Shown piece by piece: positions 8,922 through 13,206 of a DNA stretch of 13,206 nt. The notes beneath the pieces are model-generated. The model saw only the letters and a program-made list of their open reading frames with translations. It was not told the DNA's origin and did no database searches. The DNA lies in assembly GCA_001799195.1 (NCBI GenBank), contig MGSU01000084.1, positions 395 through 13,600 of the forward strand. The letters run 5' to 3'. Source of the DNA: Deltaproteobacteria bacterium RIFOXYA12_FULL_61_11. GTDB taxonomy: Bacteria; Bdellovibrionota_F; JAHFAK01; YA12-FULL-61-11. Both the position numbers and the translations under genes were made by a program. Positions within the stretch are counted from its first letter, which is position 1. Each line of letters starts with the position of its first letter.

Positions 8922-9500
8922 TCAGTCGCCCGAGACGTCGGTCGCGGAGGTGGGAAGCAGTATCGGCTCCCCCTCGAACCGGGCGAGTTCCGACCCGTTC
9001 TTTCCGCTGAACACCCCTCTCCAGGCCGCTTCGGGGTTCCCCGACAGGAGCGGCTCGAGCAACAGGGTATAGCTTGTCCCCTCCGGCGCGCGCAACTTCA
9101 CGAGCACGGAGTCGGCGGTCACCGTGCGGCCAGGCTTCCAGTTCTCGCCTTCCCAGTGGTAAGCCAGCTCGACCGGCGGCACGACCTCGAGGGTGCTGAG
9201 GAACGGATCCTCTGCCGAAAAGTCGACCTCGCGCAGCTCGAGGCTCAGGTTGCTGGTGCAACTGTCGCTCGTGGGGTCGATGGTCGAGGGGAGGGAGAAG
9301 GCCAAGGTCAAGCGCTCGGTCGCGTGTGCGCCCAGGCGTTGGGGGTCGGAAAAGGTCAGGTCTCCGGTAAGCGCTCCGAGGGGCAACGCCGCGCTGAGTT
9401 CGGCGAGCGGCGGTCCAGTGCGGTCGTCACAGTCGAGACAGGCCACGAGGCCGACCAGGCTAAAGATTCCGAAGAGGAAGCCGACGCGGGAGATGTTCAT
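8922..9500 (-). CDS. lipoprotein of unknown function
   Basis: A 192-residue protein beginning MNISRVGFLFG, with a hydrophobic core and lipobox LVAC, lipidated Cys at 21, followed by L-D-C-D-D. Leu at +2 suggests outer-membrane sorting. A GGAGG lies 9 bases before the ATG. The mature protein is acidic and beta-rich looking, with cysteines near the N terminus (Cys21, Cys24) and one in DSCTSNL, and a segment LELREVDFSAEDPF that reads like a beta-sandwich strand pair. I do not recognise a family. It lies upstream of and in the same direction as the giant Ig-repeat lipoprotein, with its own likely promoter at 9560-9588. A partnership at the cell surface, or joint expression, is a reasonable inference but is not shown by the sequence. 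Confidence 0.82.
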   Translation of the reverse strand: MNISRVGFLFGIFSLVGLVACLDCDDRTGPPLAELSAALPLGALTGDLTFSDPQRLGAHATERLTLAFSLPSTIDPTSDSCTSNLSLELREVDFSAEDPFLSTLEVVPPVELAYHWEGENWKPGRTVTADSVLVKLRAPEGTSYTLLLEPLLSGNPEAAWRGVFSGKNGSELARFEGEPILLPTSATDVSGD

Positions 9501-9559
9501 GAACCACTACCTCCACTAGGGAGAGCCTCCAGGCATTCTCGATAACCGGACCCAGGAGT

Positions 9560-9588
9560 TGCATAGCAGGAATTGGCGGTACTGGCAA
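9560..9588 (-). promoter_or_regulatory. candidate sigma-70 promoter for the 192-residue lipoprotein
   Basis: On the minus strand TTGCCA (9588-9583, 5 of 6 to TTGACA), a 17-base spacer, then TATGCA (9565-9560) preceded by TGC as in an extended -10. The start point would be near 9553, leaving a leader of about 50 bases that contains the GGAGG site at 9514-9510. Confidence 0.4.
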
Positions 9589-9600
9589 GGCTCCGAGGCG

Positions 9601-10077
9601 TCAGCTCTCGTCTTCGTCTTCTCTGCCCAGACCAAACCACCGGCGGAGTATGTGCAGCAAACCGGTCCGGGGTGGAGGGGGCGGAAGCTCGGCAACGACC
9701 GTGGAGGGAACATGACCGCCTTTGGCCGACTTGGGCACGAACACGGTCTCCTCGACGCCGAAGTCGTGTTTTCCGGTCCCGAGGCGGACCTCTATCCGAC
9801 AATCGAGGATGGTGATCAGGTCCCCGTTTGTCAGCGGCGTCGGTTTCTCGATCTTCCGTTCGTTGAGCAAGGTACCATTGAGGCTTCCTTTGTCGAGGAG
9901 CAGAAACCTCGAATCACGACGTTGAATGACCGCGTGGATTCTGGAGATGCCCGAGGTGTGCAACACGACGTCGCAACCGGGGTGACGGCCGAGGGTGACT
10001 TCAGGCTGGTCGAAATCGAATTGGCCAGCGGCCCTATCGGCGATCCTGATCGTCAGGGTGAGGTACTCGGAACTCAT
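9601..10077 (-). CDS. FHA-domain protein with proline-rich and basic/aromatic C-terminal tail
   Basis: A 158-residue protein. The start at 10077 is set by gapless similarity with the neighbouring FHA protein from the first residue (both begin M-S and reach GQFDFD at 18-23); the much longer open frame to 10437 is antisense noise over that neighbour. No strong ribosome site is seen, so translation may be coupled to the upstream gene 37 bases away. The FHA core keeps the phosphothreonine-binding residues: G30-R31, S45-R46-x-H48 and N67-G68-T69. After the domain come GVEET (107-111), a PPPPP run at about 132-136, and an amphipathic segment LLHILRRWFGLG before an acidic end. The FHA fold binds phosphothreonine peptides; the tail could bind a partner or membrane. 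No Ser/Thr kinase gene is in the window. Confidence 0.88.
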   Translation of the reverse strand: MSSEYLTLTIRIADRAAGQFDFDQPEVTLGRHPGCDVVLHTSGISRIHAVIQRRDSRFLLLDKGSLNGTLLNERKIEKPTPLTNGDLITILDCRIEVRLGTGKHDFGVEETVFVPKSAKGGHVPSTVVAELPPPPPRTGLLHILRRWFGLGREDEDES

Positions 10078-10114
10078 GGGGCACTCTGAGAAAGGCTCGA
10101 GGAGTCCGAAACCT

Positions 10115-10477
10115 TCATTGCTTGGCTTTGAAATTGATGATGGTGGTCTCTTCGACGCCGGCACTTTCGGAGATCGGGCAGATCGAAACATCGATATCGG
10201 CCTCGAGGATCCTGATTTTATCCCCGTCGCGGAGGATTTGTTCGTCGGTGATGCGCTCGCCATTGAGGAAGGTGCCGTTCCGACTGTCGTTGTCTTTAAG
10301 GTAATACGTGTCGTCACGACGTACGATGGTGGCATGGTGGCGGGAGATGCCCGAGGCCTTGAGAATGACGTCGCAATCCGGGTTCCGGCCAAGGGTGATC
10401 TCGTCGAGATCGAAATCGAATTGCCCATAGATGCCATGGCCGATTTCGATGCGGAGGGAAATGAAATCGTTACTCAT
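10115..10477 (-). CDS. small FHA-domain protein
   Basis: A 120-residue protein that is almost only an FHA domain. Core motifs are G30-R31, S45-R46-H47-H48 and N67-G68-T69-F70, all positions known to shape the phosphothreonine pocket in the family. GGGAG lies 7 bases before the ATG at 10477. The protein aligns without gaps over about 115 residues with the downstream FHA protein, at close to half identical residues by eye, so the two are tandem paralogues. It ends GVEETTIINFKAKQ, an ETT-type motif reminiscent of the phosphorylated ETTS motif of GarA/OdhI, though there it is N-terminal. It is cytoplasmic, with no signal or membrane segment, and is the first gene of a two-gene unit behind a good promoter. 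Confidence 0.92.
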   Translation of the reverse strand: MSNDFISLRIEIGHGIYGQFDFDLDEITLGRNPDCDVILKASGISRHHATIVRRDDTYYLKDNDSRNGTFLNGERITDEQILRDGDKIRILEADIDVSICPISESAGVEETTIINFKAKQ

Positions 10478-10521
10478 GGGGGAACTCCCTGCCCAAACCC
10501 AAGGCCAGCATAGACTTGGTT

Positions 10522-10550
10522 ATTTTCCCCCTCGGAGAGAGGAGTGTCAA
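10522..10550 (-). promoter_or_regulatory. sigma-70-type promoter for the FHA gene pair
   Basis: On the minus strand a perfect TTGACA (10550-10545), a 17-base spacer, then GAAAAT (10527-10522, 4 of 6). The predicted start is near 10515, about 38 bases before the ATG at 10477. It is the best promoter match in the window. Confidence 0.55.
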
Positions 10551-10672
10551 CGGGATTGTCGGACTTTGTTCGTGCCGAAGGTAGTTCAGGTGAGCTGTAC
10601 CGGACCTGTTATTCTCTCCCCGGAGTCCTGCTATTGCTGATCGCGGTGCTGCTCGGGCTTGGAACCATCTGA
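10544..10672 (+). CDS. possible 42-residue single-span membrane peptide
   Basis: A short open frame in the divergent intergenic region with a GTG start at 10544 (a TTG at 10556 is an alternative) and a TGA at 10670-10672. GGAG at 10534-10537 lies 6 bases before the GTG. The peptide begins MSTGLSDFVRAEGSSGELYR and ends in a strongly hydrophobic stretch, LPGVLLLLIAVLLGLGTI, long enough for one membrane span and ending at the stop, as in tail-anchored peptides. It overlaps the minus-strand FHA promoter. Such a run could arise by chance from CTG-rich sequence, and no homologue is recognised. It may also be the remnant of a larger gene. Treat it as a candidate only. Confidence 0.25.
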   Translation: MSTGLSDFVRAEGSSGELYRTCYSLPGVLLLLIAVLLGLGTI

Positions 10673-10682
10673 AGACGGCAGT

Positions 10683-10711
10683 TTGCAAAACGAATAAAAC
10701 ACATAGATAAC
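10683..10711 (+). promoter_or_regulatory. candidate promoter for the sulfur operon (distal)
   Basis: TTGCAA (10683-10688), a 17-base spacer, then GATAAC (10706-10711), each 4 of 6 to consensus. The -10 overlaps the left arm of the GATAA...TTATC inverted repeat, an arrangement that would suit repression. Confidence 0.3.
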
Positions 10712-10728
10712 AAGCTGTTGTGCTTATC
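10706..10728. promoter_or_regulatory. inverted repeat GATAA-N13-TTATC, possible operator
   Basis: Perfect 5-base arms with 13 bases between them; a second palindrome, ACAA-GCTG-TTGT, sits inside but with a slightly shifted centre. It overlaps the distal candidate -10 of the ArsR-rhodanese gene. Confidence 0.3.
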
Positions 10729-10748
10729 CGGCAACGATAGGCATGGGG

Positions 10749-10791
10749 CTTGACATCAAGAAACAAGGGGGTTATTCAAGAGATCACTTGA
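10749..10791 (+). promoter_or_regulatory. candidate proximal promoter with paired CTTGA/TCAAG palindromes (possible ArsR autoregulation site)
   Basis: A perfect TTGACA (10750-10755) is followed after 17 bases by TATTCA (10773-10778, 3 of 6). The -35 lies inside the palindrome CTTGA-CA-TCAAG (10749-10760), and TCAAG-AGATCA-CTTGA (10776-10791) starts within the -10. The use of the same 5-base arms at both elements just ahead of an ArsR-family gene suggests an autorepressor site. It supports the ATG at 10812 as the real start, since transcription would begin near 10785. Confidence 0.4.
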
Positions 10792-10811
10792 TTACTGGAC
10801 CGAGAGTGCCT

Positions 10812-11498
10812 ATGCCATCCGCAGGTCGCCAGTTCAAGGATGCCATCTACGAGCAGCTCGGCCGGGTCGGAAAGGCTCTGGCCAGCCCGCGCCGGCTCGA
10901 GCTCTTGGACCTTCTCTGCCAGGGAGCACGGACGGTCGAGGCCCTGGCCAACGAGGCCGGGCAATCGCTCGCCAACACCTCGCAACATCTCCAGGTACTG
11001 CGTATGGCGCGGCTGGTCGAGACCGAGAAACATGGGCTGTTCGTGACCTACCGGCTCGCCGACGAGAAGGTCTGCGCGTTCTACCGGGAACTGCGTACGC
11101 TCGCCGAGTCGCGCCTTCATGAGATCCAGGCGGTCACGCGCCAATTCCTCGAGAAACGCGGCGAGATGGAGCCGGTGGACCGCGACGTCCTTGCCGCCCG
11201 GGTCCGCAGCGGCGAGGTCACGCTGCTCGACGTGCGGCCGAAAGAAGAGTTCGAGGCAGGTCACCTCCCAGGCGCGGTTTCGGTCCCGCTCGCCGAGCTC
11301 GAAGTGAAGCTTGCCGACCTGCCGCACGACCGGGAGGTCGTCGCCTACTGCCGGGGTCCCTACTGTGTGCTCGCGGTACAGGCCGTCGCGGTGCTGCGCG
11401 AGAAGGGATTTCGCGCGATTCGCATGGAAGAAGGAGTTCCCGATTGGCGAGCCCGCGGCCTACCGATCGAAATGTCAACGAAGGAGATTTACTCATGA
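10812..11498 (+). CDS. ArsR-family regulator fused to a rhodanese domain
   Basis: A 228-residue two-domain protein. The ATG at 10812 is preferred over the in-frame ATG at 10743 because the family normally begins only a few residues before the YEQLGRVGKALASPRRLELL helix and because promoter-like sequence lies between the two. Residues about 10-100 form an ArsR winged helix, with recognition helix SLANTSQHLQVLR (52-64) and wing KHGLFVTYRL. Residues about 122-220 form a rhodanese domain: LLDVRPKEEFEAGHLPGA, then active-site loop C180-R-G-P-Y-C185. The rhodanese cysteine would accept or donate sulfane sulfur, so the fusion probably links sulfur status to transcription of the following genes. Cys36 and Cys88 in the DNA-binding half are candidate sensor residues. 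The stop overlaps the next start as ATGA, so translation is coupled. Confidence 0.92.
   Translation: MPSAGRQFKDAIYEQLGRVGKALASPRRLELLDLLCQGARTVEALANEAGQSLANTSQHLQVLRMARLVETEKHGLFVTYRLADEKVCAFYRELRTLAESRLHEIQAVTRQFLEKRGEMEPVDRDVLAARVRSGEVTLLDVRPKEEFEAGHLPGAVSVPLAELEVKLADLPHDREVVAYCRGPYCVLAVQAVAVLREKGFRAIRMEEGVPDWRARGLPIEMSTKEIYS
11481..11486 (+). promoter_or_regulatory. ribosome binding site of the DsrE-like gene
   Basis: AAGGAG 8 bases before the ATG at 11495, placed inside the end of the upstream coding region. It rules in the short start over the frame opening at 11444. Confidence 0.75.
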
Positions 11499-11848
11499 GC
11501 AAAACCCTCTTTATCCTCAATGATCCACCCTACGGCACCGAGCGGAGCTACAACGGTCTGCGCCTGGCGGGCTCCCTGGCCAAGCAGGAGGAGCAGCAGG
11601 TCCGCGTGTTCCTCCTGGGCGATGCGGCGAGCTGCGCCAAGGCCGGGCAGCAGACGCCCAACGGCTACTACAACCTCGAGCGCATGCTCCGAGCGGTGAC
11701 CAACAAGAAGGGGGAGATCGGCGTCTGCGGCACCTGCATGGACGCCCGGGGTATCGCCCCCGATGAGCTCGCCGAGGGGGCAATGCGCAGTACCCTCGAT
11801 GAGTTGACCGAGTGGACCATCTGGGCCGATAAGATCCTGGTGTTCTGA
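11495..11848 (+). CDS. DsrE-family sulfur-carrier protein
   Basis: A 117-residue cytoplasmic protein of the DsrE/TusD-like family (PF02635). It opens with the strand MSKTLFILNDPPYG, contains VRVFLLGDAASCAKA (Cys47), and has the diagnostic loop VCGTCMDARG with Cys78 and Cys81, the family's sulfur-binding cysteine position. It ends in the expected strand ADKILVF, so it is full length. DsrE-like proteins in rhodanese-linked operons carry sulfane sulfur as a persulfide between partners; here the likely donors or acceptors are the rhodanese-ArsR fusion and products of the SQR-like enzyme. It begins within the stop of the regulator gene and ends 3 bases before the flavoprotein start, so the three genes are surely cotranscribed. 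Whether the C-x-x-C makes a disulfide or a persulfide cannot be told. Confidence 0.9.
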   Translation: MSKTLFILNDPPYGTERSYNGLRLAGSLAKQEEQQVRVFLLGDAASCAKAGQQTPNGYYNLERMLRAVTNKKGEIGVCGTCMDARGIAPDELAEGAMRSTLDELTEWTIWADKILVF

Positions 11849-11851
11849 GAT

Positions 11852-13060
11852 ATGGACAAGAGCCATTGCAAGAAACACCGAGTCATCATCCTGGGTGGAT
11901 CCTTCGGAGGGCTGACCGCTGCGCACGAACTGCGGCGGTTGCTGCCTCGCGGGCAGGTCGACATCACGGTGGTGTCCAAGGACGACCGGTTCTACTTCGT
12001 CCCGTCACTGCCTTGGGTGACCATGGGTCACAAGACGCTGGAGCAGATCTCGTTTCAGCTCGAGCCATCGCTGAAGGCGGCGAAGATAGGCTGCGTCATC
12101 GGCGAGGCTGAGCGGATCGACCCCGGAGCAAGCAAGGTCGTGGTCGGGGGCGAGGATCTCGACTACGACTTCTTGGTCATCGCCACCGGCCACCGTAGCG
12201 CCAACGAGGCGGTGCCCGGGCTGGGGCCATTCGACGGGCCCGGGCACTCGCTGATGTCGCCGCGGGAGGCCGTGGAGGCAGGCGAGGCCTGGCGCCACTT
12301 CCTCGACGACCCGGGGCCGATGGTCATCGGCTGTGCGCCCGGGGCAAGCTGCCTCGGGCCCGCGTACGAGCTCGCCTTCGAGGTGGACCACGCGCTCAAG
12401 CGCCGGAGGATGCGCCACCAGGTGCCGATCACCTTCGTCACGCCGGAGCCGTTCCTCGGCCACTTCGGTGTCGGCGGGATGGGTCGGGCCCGTCAGTTTC
12501 TGGAGGGAGAGTTTGAGCACCGGGACATCCGCTACCGCACGTCGGTGGCGGTTTCGAAGATCACCGAGTCATCCGTGGAGCTCGCTGGCGGCGAGGTCGT
12601 GGAGTCGCGCTACTCCATGATCATCCCGCCGCTCGCGGGTGTTCCCGCCATCGCCCGCTCACCGGGTCTCGGCAACCCCAAGGGCTTCGTGCCCACCGAC
12701 GAGGGTTTCCGGCACAAGGAGTTCGAGAACGTCTACGCCGTAGGCGTGGCGGTCGGCTACCCACCGGTGGACCAGACGCCGGTGCCGGTCAACTTCCCCA
12801 AGACCGGCCACATGACGGTGCAGATGGCCAAGACCGCGGCGCATAACATCGCCGCTGCGATCAATGGAGGCGAGAGGGTGACCCGCCCACCGTTCGTCCT
12901 ATGCATCATGGACATGGGCGACCGGGCGGCCAAGATGCTGGCCGATCCTGTGCGGCCGCCGCGCAACCGGGTCGAGATGAGCGTCGGGCGCCGCTGGCTC
13001 TGGGCCAAGCAGGCCTACGCGCCCTACTTCACCTGGAAGATGAAAACGGGGCGAGTGTGA
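11852..13060 (+). CDS. sqr: sulfide:quinone oxidoreductase-like flavoprotein
   Basis: A 402-residue FAD-dependent oxidoreductase of the two-dinucleotide-binding-domain family. The FAD-binding turn is ILGGSFGG (13-20) and the second dinucleotide-fold boundary is LVIATGHR (108-115). SQR-specific blocks are present: GCAPGASCLGPAYEL (Cys167), a C-terminal VGYPPVDQTPVPVNFPKTGHM, and LCIMDMGDRAA (Cys351) followed by PPRN. Cys167 and Cys351 match the two cysteines that form the trisulfide/redox bridge in type I SQR. The third conserved cysteine, expected near residue 134-136, is replaced: the stretch reads HSLMSPREA. The protein ends soon after WKMKTGRV, earlier than many SQRs, which have a further membrane-associating tail. 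The expected reaction is oxidation of sulfide to polysulfide with electrons to quinone at the membrane face. There is no strong ribosome site; the 3-base gap from the DsrE-like gene implies coupling. Confidence 0.8.
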   Translation: MDKSHCKKHRVIILGGSFGGLTAAHELRRLLPRGQVDITVVSKDDRFYFVPSLPWVTMGHKTLEQISFQLEPSLKAAKIGCVIGEAERIDPGASKVVVGGEDLDYDFLVIATGHRSANEAVPGLGPFDGPGHSLMSPREAVEAGEAWRHFLDDPGPMVIGCAPGASCLGPAYELAFEVDHALKRRRMRHQVPITFVTPEPFLGHFGVGGMGRARQFLEGEFEHRDIRYRTSVAVSKITESSVELAGGEVVESRYSMIIPPLAGVPAIARSPGLGNPKGFVPTDEGFRHKEFENVYAVGVAVGYPPVDQTPVPVNFPKTGHMTVQMAKTAAHNIAAAINGGERVTRPPFVLCIMDMGDRAAKMLADPVRPPRNRVEMSVGRRWLWAKQAYAPYFTWKMKTGRV

Positions 13061-13100
13061 GCCCCGAACATGCGATACGCGACGTCGTTCAAGGCGTCGA

Positions 13101-13107
13101 GAGGAGG
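13101..13107 (+). promoter_or_regulatory. ribosome binding site of the right-edge gene
   Basis: GAGGAGG 8 bases before the ATG at 13116, close to the ideal anti-16S match. Confidence 0.75.
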
Positions 13108-13115
13108 TCGGTTTC

Positions 13116-13206
13116 ATGAAGGTCAACAATGTCAACATCGAGGCAGCGGGGGCGTTCGTCGAGCAGGTCAAGGCCGACCCCTCGCTGGCCAAGAAGAGCA
13201 AGCGCG
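13116..13206 (+). CDS. N terminus of a probable OsmC-like protein (runs off right edge)
   Basis: Thirty codons are visible, reading MKVNNVNIEAAGAFVEQVKA and continuing D-P-S-L-A-K-K-S-K-R. The pattern V-N-x-V-N-I-E-A followed by a helix ending in V-K-A-D-P-S-L-A-K resembles the start of OsmC/Ohr-family thiol peroxidases, and such genes occur next to SQR and DsrE genes. The identification rests on this short stretch only. A strong ribosome site and a 55-base gap from the SQR-like gene on the same strand make it a likely fourth gene of the sulfur operon. Confidence 0.5.
   Translation, partial: MKVNNVNIEAAGAFVEQVKADPSLAKKSKR

Noticed and set aside
10078-10437. A long N-terminal extension of the second FHA gene
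   Set aside because: It is the shifted frame of the first FHA gene and is Ser/Arg-rich without structure. The paralogue alignment fixes the start at 10077.
1-13206. CRISPR arrays, tRNA or rRNA genes, insertion sequences and attachment sites
   Set aside because: I looked for short regularly spaced repeats, cloverleaf-like sequence, transposase-like products and terminal inverted repeats and saw none. The repeats present are protein-coding Ig units.

Overview
The window reads as chromosomal DNA from a Gram-negative bacterium of high G+C content. Evidence for this is two exported proteins with clear lipoboxes, a secreted protein with a cleavable signal peptide, strong G/C bias at third codon positions, and near absence of TTA, CTA and TCA codons in the largest gene. 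The gene content (a fused acyl-CoA dehydratase/activase, paired FHA proteins, a very long Ig-repeat lipoprotein, a sulfide-oxidation operon) would suit a sulfur-metabolising or anaerobic proteobacterium or a Desulfobacterota/Myxococcota-type lineage. The sequence alone does not settle the taxon.

Layout. (1) Positions 1-1537, plus strand: the C-terminal third to half of a large 2-hydroxyacyl-CoA dehydratase/activase-like iron-sulfur protein that enters from the left. (2) Positions 1599-9500, minus strand: an envelope block made of a small secreted protein of unknown function, a 2125-residue lipoprotein built of about 17 Ig-like (SbsA/Big_5-type) units, and a 192-residue lipoprotein. (3) Positions 9601-10477, minus strand: two tandem, paralogous FHA-domain proteins with a good promoter upstream. 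(4) Positions 10478-10811: a divergent intergenic region with promoters facing both ways, several palindromes and a possible 42-codon membrane-peptide ORF. (5) Positions 10812 to the right edge, plus strand: a compact sulfur operon comprising an ArsR regulator fused to rhodanese, a DsrE-like sulfur carrier, a sulfide:quinone oxidoreductase-like flavoprotein, and the start of what looks like an OsmC-like protein.

How they may work together. The right-hand genes form one translationally coupled unit (ATGA overlap, then a 3-base gap) and fit a reactive-sulfur sensing and oxidation system. The regulator would sense persulfide or sulfide, the SQR-like enzyme would oxidise sulfide to polysulfide, and DsrE plus rhodanese would carry sulfane sulfur. 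The left minus-strand block looks like cell-surface display, with the big lipoprotein as a long stalk. The FHA pair implies Ser/Thr phosphorylation signalling, but no kinase is in view.

Most notable observations: the Ig-repeat lipoprotein contains an internal two-domain super-repeat of about 250 residues in which only one of the two domain types carries a conserved cysteine pair; both FHA proteins share a C-terminal GVEET motif with Thr111 at the same position; and the SQR-like protein keeps only two of the three cysteines of classical SQR.
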